Source: Micromonospora ureilytica (GTDB taxonomy: Bacteria > Actinomycetota > Actinomycetes > Mycobacteriales > Micromonosporaceae). From it: a stretch of DNA of 64,000 nucleotides. Location: positions 5,208,001 to 5,272,000 of the forward strand of contig NZ_JADOTX010000001.1 in NCBI RefSeq assembly GCF_015751765.1. Reading direction: 5' to 3'. Positions within the stretch are counted from its first letter, which is position 1. Every line of letters begins with the position of its first letter. The position numbers were made by a program, and so were the translations under genes. The notes beneath the pieces are model-generated. The model searched no databases. It was not told the DNA's origin and saw nothing but the letters and a program-made list of their open reading frames with translations. Of this stretch, positions 50,596 through 59,279 are shown piece after piece.

Positions 50596-51366
50596 ATGCC
50601 CCGTGTGGTACCGGCGGTCATCCGCGCGCTCGACGTCCTCGAACTGTTCCTGGACTGCCCCCAACTGTCGGCCCGCCAGGTGATGGAGCGGCTCGACCTG
50701 CCCCGCACGACTGTCCACGAGTTGCTCGTGACGCTTGAGGCTCGCTCGTACCTGATCTCCGTACCGGGCCAGCCGGTGCAGTATCGGCTCGGCATGCCGC
50801 TGTTCCAGCTGGGCGCGGCGTTCGCGGGCCGGCTTGATCTGGTACGCGAGGCGCAGGGCGTCGCGCGGGACGTGGCGGCCGCGTGTGACGAGGCGGTCCA
50901 TGTGGCTGTGCTCGACGGCGCCGATGTCATCTATCTCGTCAAGTTCGACAGCACCCACCCCGTTCGGATGGTTTCCGGGGTCGGACTGCGGCTGCCCGCG
51001 CACTGCACGGCCGTCGGCAAGGTACTGCTGTCGGCTCTCGACCAGGCGGACCTGGACGTCGTCCTGCTCAAGGACCCCCTGCCGGGCATGACGCCGGACA
51101 GCATCACCGATCCGGATCTTCTTCGTGATCATCTGAACCGTGTCCGCGCGGAGGGTGTCGCGGTCGACATCGGCGAGTCGGACACCGCGATGCGCTGTGT
51201 CGCTGCAGGGATCCGGGACCATACCGGCGCCATCATCGCTGGAATGAGTCTGTCTGCGCCGATCATTCGCTGGACGCCTCAGGTGCAGGTGGAGTGGACC
51301 GGGCTGGTTCGCGAGGGCGCGGCTGTGTTGTCGGCTCGCATGGGCTACCGGGCGCAACCTCGGTAG
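50596..51366 (+). CDS. IclR-family transcriptional regulator
   Basis: A 256-aa regulator: N-terminal winged helix (VVPAVIRALDVLELFLDCPQ, LSARQVMERLDLPRTTVHEL, LVTLEARSYLI) and the IclR effector domain (VAVLDGADVIYLVKFDSTHP, RLPAHCTAVGKVLLSAL, VDIGESDTAMRCVAAGIRDH). ATG 50596 is chosen, giving the usual first helix; reading further upstream is open but unlikely. It precedes and probably represses the sugar importer genes that follow, across a 434-bp gap with a palindromic site. Confidence 0.9.
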   Translation: MPRVVPAVIRALDVLELFLDCPQLSARQVMERLDLPRTTVHELLVTLEARSYLISVPGQPVQYRLGMPLFQLGAAFAGRLDLVREAQGVARDVAAACDEAVHVAVLDGADVIYLVKFDSTHPVRMVSGVGLRLPAHCTAVGKVLLSALDQADLDVVLLKDPLPGMTPDSITDPDLLRDHLNRVRAEGVAVDIGESDTAMRCVAAGIRDHTGAIIAGMSLSAPIIRWTPQVQVEWTGLVREGAAVLSARMGYRAQPR

Positions 51367-51404
51367 GCAACCTCCCGCTTTCGGTTCGAAACAACATCGA
51401 AACA

Positions 51405-51433
51405 TTGACATTGCTCATCGCACTGCCTTAGCG
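51405..51433 (+). promoter_or_regulatory. candidate sigma-70-type promoter
   Basis: TTGACA (51405-51410) followed after 17 bases by TTAGCG (51428-51433); the -35 is perfect, the -10 weak. It is followed by the palindrome at 51454, where a repressor would block it. Confidence 0.4.
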
Positions 51434-51453
51434 TCGCGACCACTCGATACGGT

Positions 51454-51474
51454 ATATCGAACCTAGTTCGAAAT
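51454..51474. promoter_or_regulatory. palindrome, candidate IclR operator
   Basis: Core TCGAACCTAGTTCGA (51457-51471) is a 6-3-6 inverted repeat, extended by AT on both sides. It lies downstream of the candidate promoter. The half-sites match LexA half-sites but the spacer is 3, not 4, so an IclR site is preferred. Confidence 0.45.
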
Positions 51475-51800
51475 CTCGAACGGCGGTGGTCAGGTGACCC
51501 GACCGAACTGGAACGTCAGCGCTACTACCTCGGCCCGGTCGCCGATCGCCTCAACCTTGTCGCGCTACCCGGAGAGCGCCACCCGACATGTCTCGGGTGG
51601 TGGCTCCGACGAAGCGCGCGTGAGCGGACGTCCCACGGTGACGGGCGGGCCCGCTTACCACCGCAGGAAGCCACGAACGAACTGATCTCGACGGGCGCCC
51701 CTCGGTGGTCGCCGGCAGAAACCAACTGCAACACAACCATCGCGGTGTTCGCCAGCTATGCCTTCGGCGTGCAGCCGTGCGCGGGAGAAAGAGGAGACGT

Positions 51801-53237
51801 ATGTCCATGATGGACAAGTCGGTGTGGTCACGGCGTGGCTTTCTGGGAGCGGGGGTGGGGGTGCTCGGCGCGGCTGGTCTGGCCGCGTGCGGTGACACCT
51901 CCGAATCACCCAGCAAGGTGCAGCCGGAGGTTCCGCAGGAGCTGATCGACGCCGCTGCGGCGATGAAGGGCTCCTCGATGGGGATGCTGTCGCAGAAGCT
52001 CTATTCGACGGCGGCGAACGAAGCCCTCGACAGCTCGATCAAGAAGTTCGCCGACACCACCGGGACGAAGATCGAGAACAGTCTGGTCCAGGCCGACGCC
52101 GGTGACGTGGTGGCCAAGATCGACGCCGAGGTCAAGGGCGGGGTGGCCCGTGACCTGGCGTTCATGACCGACTCGCGGTTCGTGGCGCAGTTCCAGGCGC
52201 TGGGCGACCTGGAGGACGTGACGGATGTCGTCACGGCGCTGACCGCCAAGTACGGCGAGCCCTGCGCCGAGGCGAAGAACTTCTGCGTCTTCGACGGCAA
52301 GTGGTTCGCGATCCCGTACCACTTCATCGGGATCGGGTCGTTCCTGCGCAAGGACTGGATGCAGGACAAGGGCATCACCCCCAAGGACATCTACAGCTGG
52401 GAGGAGCTGCGGGACCTCTGCCTGGAGATCTCCGATCCGACCAAGCGCCGGTTCGGCTGGGGCATGACGGTGAACCGGTCCGGTGACGGCAACGGCATGA
52501 TCGAGGCGCTGATCAACGCCTACGGCGGGTCGATCGCCTCCAACGACGGCCGGAAGGTCACGTTCAACACCCCCGAGACGGTGCAGGCGGTGTCCTTCCT
52601 GGGCGACATCTACACCAATCAGAAGTACAAGCCGATGTTGCCACCGGGGATCGCGAGCTGGACCGACACCAGCAACAACGAGAACTGGCTCGCCGGGATC
52701 CTCGGCTACACCCGCAACCAGTTCAGCGTCTACGCGGACTCCAGGACCAAGAAGAACCCGGTGCACGCGAACACCCATGTGTTCTCCGACTGCATCGGGC
52801 CGGCGACCGACAATCCGCTGCTGCTCGGCCAGTCGCAGGGCTTCGTCATCTTCAAGGGCGCCAAGAACCCGGCGCTCGCCAAGCTCCTGGCGCAGTACCT
52901 GGTCAGCGCGCCCGCGCTGCTCGGGGTGGCGAAGGAGGCACCCGGCCTGGTGATGCCCGCCTGGGAGAAGGTCTGGGACGCCGACCCGTTCTTCACCAGC
53001 GGCGACCCGGCGTTCCCCATGCTGCGCAGAATCACCGAATTGAAGCTGCCGCTGAACACGAAGAACGGCCTCGCCTTCCCGCAGAAGGCCAGCGCGGGCC
53101 AGCAGGCGGTGGGTTCGGCCTACGTCCTCACCGACATGATGCAGCAGGTCGTCCAGGGCACGGCGCCGGCGCAGGCCGTGACGGCCGCCCACGCGAAGAT
53201 GGTGCAGATCTTCAACCAGCAGGGGCTGCCGCAGTGA
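51801..53237 (+). CDS. ABC transporter substrate-binding lipoprotein (sugar type)
   Basis: A 478-aa extracellular solute-binding protein of family 1. The N-terminus has a twin-arginine motif SRRGFLGAG and a lipobox LAAC, so it is probably a Tat-exported lipoprotein. WFAIPYHFIGIGSFLRKDWM, YSWEELRDLCLEISD, AYGGSIASNDGRKVTFNTPE and VGSAYVLTDMMQQV are family features. ATG 51801 follows GAGGAG. Its stop overlaps the permease start (GTGA). It binds a carbohydrate outside the cell; the identity is unknown because no glycosidase is adjacent. Confidence 0.93.
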   Translation: MSMMDKSVWSRRGFLGAGVGVLGAAGLAACGDTSESPSKVQPEVPQELIDAAAAMKGSSMGMLSQKLYSTAANEALDSSIKKFADTTGTKIENSLVQADAGDVVAKIDAEVKGGVARDLAFMTDSRFVAQFQALGDLEDVTDVVTALTAKYGEPCAEAKNFCVFDGKWFAIPYHFIGIGSFLRKDWMQDKGITPKDIYSWEELRDLCLEISDPTKRRFGWGMTVNRSGDGNGMIEALINAYGGSIASNDGRKVTFNTPETVQAVSFLGDIYTNQKYKPMLPPGIASWTDTSNNENWLAGILGYTRNQFSVYADSRTKKNPVHANTHVFSDCIGPATDNPLLLGQSQGFVIFKGAKNPALAKLLAQYLVSAPALLGVAKEAPGLVMPAWEKVWDADPFFTSGDPAFPMLRRITELKLPLNTKNGLAFPQKASAGQQAVGSAYVLTDMMQQVVQGTAPAQAVTAAHAKMVQIFNQQGLPQ

Positions 53238-55270
53238 GGTCTGTCCGCCCCGCGCGGGTCCCGACGGCGAGGAAATCCGCGCCGTCGGGACCCGGCTCTC
53301 TCACGGCGGTCCAGCGGCGGCTGGGTCGTGACTGGCGGCTGGCGGCACTGTTCCTGGCGCCGATGGCCGTGCTGGTCGGCGGGCTCGTCCTCGTGCCGAT
53401 CGCCCGGTCGATCATCACCAGCACCACCGAACGGCACGGGCAGGACACCGTGTTCGTCGGCCTGGACAACTACCTCTCGCTCGTCGGCGACGACCAGTTC
53501 CACACGGGCGTGGTGAACTCGTTCGTCTTCACCGCGTACGCCGAGGTTTTCAAGGTCGTGCTGGGGTTGGCCGCCGCCCTGCTGCTGCACCACCGGCGAC
53601 GCGGGCGGGCCGTGCTGGCCGGGTTGCTCCTGGTGCCGTGGGTGGTGCCGACGGTGGTGACGGCGTTCAGCTGGCGCGCGCTGCTCGACCCGATCTTCGG
53701 CAGCGTCAACACGCTGCTCACCGCCAGCGGGATCGGGCCGCTGCTGGCCAGTGCTCACCTGGTCGACAGCTGGCCCGCAGGCTGGCTGTCCGACCCGTCA
53801 CTGGCCATGCCGTCGGTGATCCTCGTCAACGTCTGGAAGGGGGTGCCGTTCTTCACCGTCTGTTTCCTCGCGGGGCTGAAGGCCATCCCGGCGGACCTCT
53901 ACGAGGCGGCGACCATCGACGGTGCCTCGGCGTGGCAGCGGTTCAGAAGCGTGACGCTGCCCGGACTGCGCCACGTCATCACCGTGACGGTGACCCTGTC
54001 GTCGATCTGGACGTTCAACAACTTCGACCTGGTCTGGTTGCTGACGCAGGGTGGCCCGGGCGACGTGACAGCGCCGTACGTGCTCATCGCCTACTCGAAG
54101 GCGATCCTGCAACTGCAGTACGGCGCAGGCGCGGCGGTCACGCTCGTCATGCTGCCGATCATCGGCGGGCTGGTGTTCGTCCTGGTCCGCTTGTTGCGCC
54201 AGGACACCAACATCAAACTGCCCCGCCGACGTCGGGCAGCGCGGTGGATCGGCACGCCGCTGTGGGCCCCGACGGCCCGGAAGGCGCTGCCCTGGGTCAT
54301 CGCCGCGCTGGTCACCGGTCTGCTGGCCTGGGCGTCGCCGCACATCTTCTGGAAGGCGGCGGTGGTCCTCGGGGTGATTCTGCTGATCGCGGCCGGAGTC
54401 GGCCGGGTGGTCTCGACCCTCCAGTCACGAGGCGGCCGCCGGTCGGGGTCCCTGGTGTCGGGCCTGGGGTCCTGGGTCGCGCTGGCCGGGTTGCTCCTCT
54501 TCGTGCTGGGCCCGCTGTACTGGATCGCCGTCACGGCCTTCAAGTCCGAGGGCCAGGTCGTCATGCGCACCGACGACCTGTGGCCGACGCCGTGGACCCT
54601 GGAGCAGTTCGGCGCCCTGTTCGACAACCAGCCGTTCGGCCGTTGGTACCTCAACACCCTGCTGGTGTCCGCGGCGTCCACGGCGGTGGCCCTGGTCTGC
54701 GCGGCCCTGGCGGGCTACGCGCTGGCCCGGCTGCGGTTCCGCGGGGCGCAGGGCTTCACCGTCACGGTGCTGCTCACCTACGTGATGCCGGGCGCGCTGC
54801 TGTTCATCCCGCTGTACCAGATGCTCATCGGCGCCCGGCTCACCGACTCGTTGTGGTCTCTGGTGGTGACGTATCCGACCTTCACGCTGCCGTTCGCCAC
54901 CTGGCTGCTGGTCGGGTACTTCTCGTCGATCCCCATCGAGCTGGAGGAGGCCGCGTTGGTCGACGGCTGCAGCCGCATCCAGGCGTTCGGCAAGGTGGTG
55001 CTGCCCCTCGCCAAGCCAGGGCTGCTGGCGGTCGCGCTCTTCACCCTGACCAACGCCTGGAACGAGTTCCTCTTCGCTTTCGTGTTCATCACGAAGGACG
55101 AGTACAAGACGCTCCCGGTCGGAATGCAGTCGATGATCGCCGGAGACGTCGTGCCGCAAGGACAACTCGCCGCGGCGTCGCTGCTGGTCAGCATCCCCGT
55201 GGTGATCATGTACGCCCTCGGGCAGCGCTTCCTGACCGAAGGGCTCACTGCGGGCGCGGTGAAGGGCTGA
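53234..55270 (+). CDS. fused MalF-MalG-type sugar ABC permease
   Basis: A 678-aa membrane protein containing two complete binding-protein-dependent permease domains in one chain. The first half has the EAA loop EAATIDGASAWQRFRSVTLP, the second EEAALVDGCSRIQAFGKVVL; such loops dock on the ATPase. A linker with two extra hydrophobic segments (VIAALVTGLLAWA and AAVVLGVILLIAAGV) joins them. Normally these are separate MalF and MalG genes. GTG 53234 overlaps the binding-protein stop. No ATPase gene is nearby, so a shared MsiK-type ATPase elsewhere is probable. Confidence 0.92.
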   Translation: MRSVRPARVPTARKSAPSGPGSLTAVQRRLGRDWRLAALFLAPMAVLVGGLVLVPIARSIITSTTERHGQDTVFVGLDNYLSLVGDDQFHTGVVNSFVFTAYAEVFKVVLGLAAALLLHHRRRGRAVLAGLLLVPWVVPTVVTAFSWRALLDPIFGSVNTLLTASGIGPLLASAHLVDSWPAGWLSDPSLAMPSVILVNVWKGVPFFTVCFLAGLKAIPADLYEAATIDGASAWQRFRSVTLPGLRHVITVTVTLSSIWTFNNFDLVWLLTQGGPGDVTAPYVLIAYSKAILQLQYGAGAAVTLVMLPIIGGLVFVLVRLLRQDTNIKLPRRRRAARWIGTPLWAPTARKALPWVIAALVTGLLAWASPHIFWKAAVVLGVILLIAAGVGRVVSTLQSRGGRRSGSLVSGLGSWVALAGLLLFVLGPLYWIAVTAFKSEGQVVMRTDDLWPTPWTLEQFGALFDNQPFGRWYLNTLLVSAASTAVALVCAALAGYALARLRFRGAQGFTVTVLLTYVMPGALLFIPLYQMLIGARLTDSLWSLVVTYPTFTLPFATWLLVGYFSSIPIELEEAALVDGCSRIQAFGKVVLPLAKPGLLAVALFTLTNAWNEFLFAFVFITKDEYKTLPVGMQSMIAGDVVPQGQLAAASLLVSIPVVIMYALGQRFLTEGLTAGAVKG

Positions 55271-55305
55271 TCGCACGTCGACGCCGGACGCAGTTCGTGG
55301 CGAAC

Positions 55306-55338
55306 GGGCCGCTGGTGCCGATCGGGCACCAGCGGCCC
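55306..55338 (+). terminator. hairpin after the sugar importer
   Basis: GGGCCGCTGGTGCC (55306-55319) pairs perfectly with 55325-55338 around a 5-base loop, 36 bases after the permease stop. It may serve both this operon and the convergent gene at 55364. Confidence 0.7.
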
Positions 55339-55363
55339 AGCACGATGTCGTCACGGGACGTGC

Positions 55364-55975
55364 TCATGCGGACCCGTTTCCGGTCTCTGTGCGCGTGTAG
55401 GTGAGGAAGAGAGCGCCACTGTCCAGGACGGTGTGGTCGGTCAAACGCCAGGTGCGGGGGGCGAAGACGGCGTCACTGCCGAACAGCGGGATGCCAGCGC
55501 CGATGGTCAGCGGAGCGAGCTTGACGATCAGCTGATCGATCTCGGGGTACAGGGCTCCCGCCAGGGCGCCGCCGCCGATCACCCAGACGTCCTTGCCGTC
55601 GTGGCGCTTCAGCTCTCGTACCGTGGCAATGGGGTCTTGGGCCATGACCTCGACGGCCGGGTCCGGGCTGCTGCCCAGCGTGCGGGAGAACACCAGGTGG
55701 CGCAGGTGGGGGTACGCGTCGGTCACGCCGGCCTTCAGGCCCACCTCGTAGGAGTGGCGCCCTTCCAGCACAGTGTCGAACCGGCTGCCCTGGTCGGTGA
55801 TGCCGAACGCCTGCCGGGCCGGACCGGGGAGGGTCTCCGGATATTCGCTGACGAGGTGGTGCAGGTAGTCCTCCGGAACCGGCCAGAACCCGTCGGGGCC
55901 GGTCGGGTCGGCGCCGTCGGGACCGGCGATGAAGCCGTCCACTGTGGTGGCGATGTAATACACGAGCTTGCGCAC
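55364..55975 (-). CDS. RibD C-terminal / dihydrofolate-reductase-like protein
   Basis: A 203-aa reductase-fold protein: KLVYYIATTVDGFIAGPDG at the N-terminus, VLEGRHSYEVG in the nucleotide-binding region and VWVIGGGALAGALYPEIDQL near the C-terminus, the NADPH-binding motif of this family. Many such proteins are annotated as DHFR-like but their substrates are unknown. GTG 55975 is the start. It is convergent with the importer operon and lies beside the TetR gene in the same orientation, with an 82-bp gap. Confidence 0.88.
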   Translation of the reverse strand: MRKLVYYIATTVDGFIAGPDGADPTGPDGFWPVPEDYLHHLVSEYPETLPGPARQAFGITDQGSRFDTVLEGRHSYEVGLKAGVTDAYPHLRHLVFSRTLGSSPDPAVEVMAQDPIATVRELKRHDGKDVWVIGGGALAGALYPEIDQLIVKLAPLTIGAGIPLFGSDAVFAPRTWRLTDHTVLDSGALFLTYTRTETGNGSA

Positions 55976-56057
55976 GACGATCTCCTCGTTCAGGCCGCCG
56001 GATGCTGTTCAGCGGTGACGTCCATCAGCCTGCCCGGCGAGGCCCCGGGCCACAAGA

Positions 56058-56705
56058 TCATAAGTCGGCGCTGGCGATGATCGCGCCGCTGACGGTGTCC
56101 ACATACCACCGCTGGTACTGCTCGATCGCCCAGCCGCGTTGCCGGACGAGCCAGTCGAAGTTGCGGACGTCCTGGGCCAACCAGAGGATGTCGGCCACCT
56201 GATCGACGCCCAGGTCGGGGCGGACGCCTCCCGTGCCGACGAGTTCGGCGGCGAACATGGCCATGCCGCGGCGGCGGTCGTCGACGTTCTTGCGCCAGAT
56301 CTCGGCGGCGTCCGGATCGGCCGTGGCCGCGCCGGCCAACGCGAGCATCACCTGGGCCTGCCGGGCGTTGACCTCGGCCAGGTGGCGGGCGTAGCGGACG
56401 AGCTTGGCCCGGGGGTCGGTGAGTGCGCGGATCTCGGCGACGAAGGGCCGGTCCGGCAGGGCCACCGGTTCGTCGTCGCCGGCCAGGGTGACGTCGACCA
56501 ACTGGGAGAGCAGTTGCCGCTTGCTGCCGAACACCGCGTACAGGGTCTGGACCGCGACGCCGGCTTCCACGGCGACAGCGGTCAGCGGTGTGGCCGCGTA
56601 GCCCGGGTCGACGAACAGCCGGCCAGCCGCTTCGAGGATTGCTCGTCGGGTCTGTCGGGCCTGCTCCTGCCGGCGGGAAGAGTCATAACGTCTCTTGACA
56701 ACCAC
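56058..56705 (-). CDS. TetR-family transcriptional regulator
   Basis: A 215-aa regulator: RRAILEAAGRLFVDPGYAAT, then PLTAVAVEAGVAVQTLYAVF and GSKRQLLSQLVDVTL form the TetR DNA-binding domain; the ligand domain is diverged (ARHLAEVNARQAQVMLALAG). GTG 56705 is chosen; the open frame extends 12 codons further into the operator and is less likely. It is divergent from the three-gene ABM/methyltransferase operon, separated by two operator-like sites, and should repress it. Confidence 0.88.
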   Translation of the reverse strand: MVVKRRYDSSRRQEQARQTRRAILEAAGRLFVDPGYAATPLTAVAVEAGVAVQTLYAVFGSKRQLLSQLVDVTLAGDDEPVALPDRPFVAEIRALTDPRAKLVRYARHLAEVNARQAQVMLALAGAATADPDAAEIWRKNVDDRRRGMAMFAAELVGTGGVRPDLGVDQVADILWLAQDVRNFDWLVRQRGWAIEQYQRWYVDTVSGAIIASADL

Positions 56706-56720
56706 CCGTCGAGTGTAGTG

Positions 56721-56752
56721 CTCTATTCGATAGAGGTTCACTCTATCGAGAG
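56721..56752. promoter_or_regulatory. two TetR operator-like sites
   Basis: CTCTATTCGATAGAG (56721-56735) is a 6-3-6 palindrome; a related CTCTATCGAGAG begins at 56741, 20 bp on. The sites lie between the divergent TetR and ABM-like genes and reach the ribosome site of the latter. Confidence 0.6.
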
Positions 56753-56761
56753 GTGACGGCT

Positions 56762-57055
56762 ATGCCGTTCGGTGTGCTCCAGGAGATGCCCGGCGTCAGC
56801 GAGGCGGAATACCGGCAGGTGGAACGACACCTCGGGCCGGATCGACCGCCGGGCCTCCTCGCCCATGTCGCCGGGCCGACCGAGGACGGCTGGCGGATCA
56901 TCAACATCTGGCAGGACGAAGCGGCATTCCGCAGGTTCCAGTCCGAGCGGCTGGTCCGAGCGGCTGGCTTGGCGGCGCAGGAGGACGGCTTCGACCCGGC
57001 GAAGGCGGCTCACTTCCGCTCGACGAGCGTCGACGGCACCGAGATGCCGTTCTGA
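56762..57055 (+). CDS. small ABM-like hypothetical protein
   Basis: A 97-aa soluble protein (MPFGVLQEMPGVSEAEYRQV, PGLLAHVAGPTEDGWRIINI, WQDEAAFRRFQSERL) with the dimeric alpha+beta barrel pattern of antibiotic-biosynthesis-monooxygenase-like (ABM) domains. ATG 56762 follows AGAGG; a GTG three codons earlier is in frame. Its stop overlaps the methyltransferase start (TGATG). It may be a small cofactor-free oxygenase or binding protein; activity is not shown. Confidence 0.72.
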   Translation: MPFGVLQEMPGVSEAEYRQVERHLGPDRPPGLLAHVAGPTEDGWRIINIWQDEAAFRRFQSERLVRAAGLAAQEDGFDPAKAAHFRSTSVDGTEMPF

Positions 57056-57957
57056 TGGCCGACGCCGCCAGCCTGCGGGCCCGCAGCGCCGCTTTCTGGG
57101 CGGGAGCGGCAGCTGGCTGGATTCGCCACGCCGATCGGCAGGACGAGACCGGTCGACCGCTGGGCGCGGTGGCCATGGGTCGACTGGCCGCACGACCCGC
57201 CGAGCGAATCCTCGATGTGGGCTGCGGCTGCGGCGGCACCACTGCCGAGATCGCCGCTGCGGTCGGCGAGACCGGCGCGGCGATCGGTGTCGACCTCGAC
57301 GAGGCGATGGTGACCTCCGCTCGACGCCGGTTCCCCACCGACGGGTACCCGGGCATCCAGTTCCACGTGGCCGACATCGAGACCCTCGATGTCGTGCCGG
57401 GCGCCCCGTTCGACGCGGCGTTCTCACGAATGACAGTGATGCTGTTGGCGGACCCGGTCGCCGGCTGCCGCACGATCCGACGGTCACTGCGCCCGGGTGG
57501 GCGCCTCGCCGCGACCGTCTTCCGCGACAGCGGCGTCAACCCGTGGCTGTCCGCGGCGATGCTCGGCGCCGCACCGCATCTCGGACCGTTACCACCGCTC
57601 CCGGTCGGTGACGAGCCCGGTCCGTTCGCGTTCGCCGACCCGGCGCGGCTCGTTCGGACCCTCACCAACGCCGGCTTCACCGCCGTCACGATCACACAGT
57701 GCGATGTCGCCCTGGAGGCTCCGGACGACGCCGACGCGGTGGCCGAATGGCTTATCGAGGTCGGCCCGGCCGGTGCCGCGTACCGGGCGGCTCCGCCGGC
57801 TGGTCAGGCTTCGGCCCGGGCGGGGGTCGCCCGGCTGCTCGACCGGTTCCGTGAGCCCGGCGTCGGCTACCGGCTGCCCACCGGCCTCTGGCTCGTCGCC
57901 GCGAACGCCGCCGGAACCCCTACCCACCACGAAACCCGTGAGGACAACATCCAATGA
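57055..57957 (+). CDS. class I SAM-dependent methyltransferase
   Basis: A 300-aa methyltransferase. RILDVGCGCGGTTAEIAAAV is motif I, GVDLDEAMV the acidic loop that binds SAM ribose, and VADIETLDVV follows; SLRPGGRLAATVF is motif III. The N-terminal lid (LRARSAAFWAGAAAGWIRHA) suggests a small-molecule acceptor. It is coupled to the ABM-like gene (TGATG) and to the lipoprotein gene (ATGA). Substrate unknown. Confidence 0.92.
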   Translation: MADAASLRARSAAFWAGAAAGWIRHADRQDETGRPLGAVAMGRLAARPAERILDVGCGCGGTTAEIAAAVGETGAAIGVDLDEAMVTSARRRFPTDGYPGIQFHVADIETLDVVPGAPFDAAFSRMTVMLLADPVAGCRTIRRSLRPGGRLAATVFRDSGVNPWLSAAMLGAAPHLGPLPPLPVGDEPGPFAFADPARLVRTLTNAGFTAVTITQCDVALEAPDDADAVAEWLIEVGPAGAAYRAAPPAGQASARAGVARLLDRFREPGVGYRLPTGLWLVAANAAGTPTHHETREDNIQ

Positions 57958-58337
57958 GTACGTTCCGACCGCTCGCACCAGCCCTCTGCCTCGTGCTCGC
58001 CCTGACGGCGTGCACCGAGGCCGACGCGCCCGAGCCCGCTGCGGCGCCGGACACGACAGGATCGACAAGCGCGGCCGGTTCCGCTCCGGCCGACGGCTCC
58101 CAGCTGTCGGCGAAGGAAGTGTGCGCCTACCTGAAAGGCCAGGTGCCGACGCTCAAGGGGATCGGGTCCGAGACGGGTGCGATGGCCAACCTCACCGTGA
58201 ACCTCTATTCCTGGTACGAGAAGCAGGGCCCCGTGCCCAACGGCCGTGAGATCGACGACCAGACCCGCAAGGAATGCCCGGCGACCCGGACCGAGGTGCT
58301 GAAACTCGCCGGCATGGAGAGCTTCGAGCGGCTGTAG
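57954..58337 (+). CDS. small secreted lipoprotein
   Basis: A 127-aa protein with a signal peptide ending in LALTAC (lipobox), a Ser/Ala/Pro/Gly linker and a short domain with two cysteines (KEVCAYLKGQV and RKECPATR), likely a disulfide. ATG 57954 overlaps the methyltransferase stop. It is the last gene of the TetR-controlled operon. No family is recognised. Confidence 0.8.
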   Translation: MSTFRPLAPALCLVLALTACTEADAPEPAAAPDTTGSTSAAGSAPADGSQLSAKEVCAYLKGQVPTLKGIGSETGAMANLTVNLYSWYEKQGPVPNGREIDDQTRKECPATRTEVLKLAGMESFERL

Positions 58338-58379
58338 CCGCCACGAACGCGACGGCCCATCACCGGACGGTTGGGACCG

Positions 58380-59276
58380 TCAACGCCCCAACCGCTTCTC
58401 GAACCAGTGGTGGGCGTAGTGCTCGGTGTTGTACGCCTCGATCTCCCGGTAACCGGTCGCCCGGTACAGGGCGATCGCCTCGGTGAGGTTGCGGTTGGTG
58501 TCCAGCCGGACCGCTGTCGCGCCGTGCTCGGCGGCGTACCGTTCCAGCTCACCCAGCAGTCGCCGCCCGACGCCGAGCCCGCGTACGGTGTCGGCCACCC
58601 ACACGCGTTTGACCTCGGCGGGCGCGTCGGAGTGGAGTTTGACAGCGCCGCAGCCGATCGGTTCGCTGTTGAGGGTGGCAAGCAGGAGCACCCCGTTGGG
58701 CGGGACGAGCGCTTCGTCAGGGACCGGTTTGCTCAGTGCGGGGTCGAACCCGTCGTCGAATCGTCGCGCGATGTCCCGGGCGTAGGCCCGCAGACAGGCG
58801 CGGGCTCGCGGGTCGCTCGGCGGGCACGGCTCGATGACGACCATCGAGCCGATGAGGAGCCGTTCGACCTCGGCCATGGCGGTGACGAGTCGTTCGCGGC
58901 GGTGTTCGGTGAGCGGTTCGAGGATCGAGGCGGCGAGATCGTCCGACCGCTGGTCGAGGTCGGCCCACTGGGTCCGGCCGGCGTCGGTGAGCGTGGCGAC
59001 GCGTACCCGGCCGTCGCCGCCGGCCTGGCCAACCGGTCCGACGGTGATGAGGTCGTCGTTCTCCAGAGTGCGCAGAAGCCGGCTGAGGTATCCGGAGTCC
59101 AGGCCGAGCCGGGCCCGTAGCGCGGCGACCTCGGCACCGGCGGGGCCGATCTCCCAGAGCAGCCGAGCCTGCCCCAGGGGACGCCCCTGGGCCATGTACT
59201 CGTCGTCGAGCGCACCCACCCGTTGGGTGACAGTCCGGTTGAACCGCCGCACGGCGGCGATGAGAGCCGAGTCCAT
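58380..59276 (-). CDS. MarR-GNAT fusion protein
   Basis: A 298-aa bifunctional protein: residues 1-145 are a MarR winged helix (PLGQARLLWEIGPAGAEVAA, LRARLGLDSGYLSRLLRTLE, VATLTDAG) and 160-298 a GNAT acetyltransferase (VKRVWVADTVRGLGVGRRLL, the acetyl-CoA loop R-x-x-G-x-G, then LDTNRNLTEAIALYRATGYR). Such fusions are widespread in actinobacteria. The start ATG 59276 touches a palindromic operator, so it likely autoregulates. Convergent with the small lipoprotein gene. Acetyl target unknown. Confidence 0.93.
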   Translation of the reverse strand: MDSALIAAVRRFNRTVTQRVGALDDEYMAQGRPLGQARLLWEIGPAGAEVAALRARLGLDSGYLSRLLRTLENDDLITVGPVGQAGGDGRVRVATLTDAGRTQWADLDQRSDDLAASILEPLTEHRRERLVTAMAEVERLLIGSMVVIEPCPPSDPRARACLRAYARDIARRFDDGFDPALSKPVPDEALVPPNGVLLLATLNSEPIGCGAVKLHSDAPAEVKRVWVADTVRGLGVGRRLLGELERYAAEHGATAVRLDTNRNLTEAIALYRATGYREIEAYNTEHYAHHWFEKRLGR

Positions 59277-59279
59277 ACA

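Larger units (their letters stand above)
51367..51800. other. 434-bp gene-free leader between iclR and importer
   Basis: No convincing gene. It holds a candidate promoter (51405-51433), a 21-bp palindrome (51454-51474) and further TCGAA-rich half-sites around 51383-51400. The remaining ~320 bases before the importer would be a long leader; a 63-codon open frame at 51494 lacks a ribosome site and normal composition. Confidence 0.6.

Noticed and set aside
51457..51471. LexA box
   Set aside because: Half-sites fit but the spacer is three bases, not four, and the neighbouring IclR gene gives a simpler explanation.
51494..51685. 63-codon ORF in the leader of the sugar importer
   Set aside because: No ribosome site, Ser/Thr/Arg-rich random composition and no hydrophobic or domain signal.
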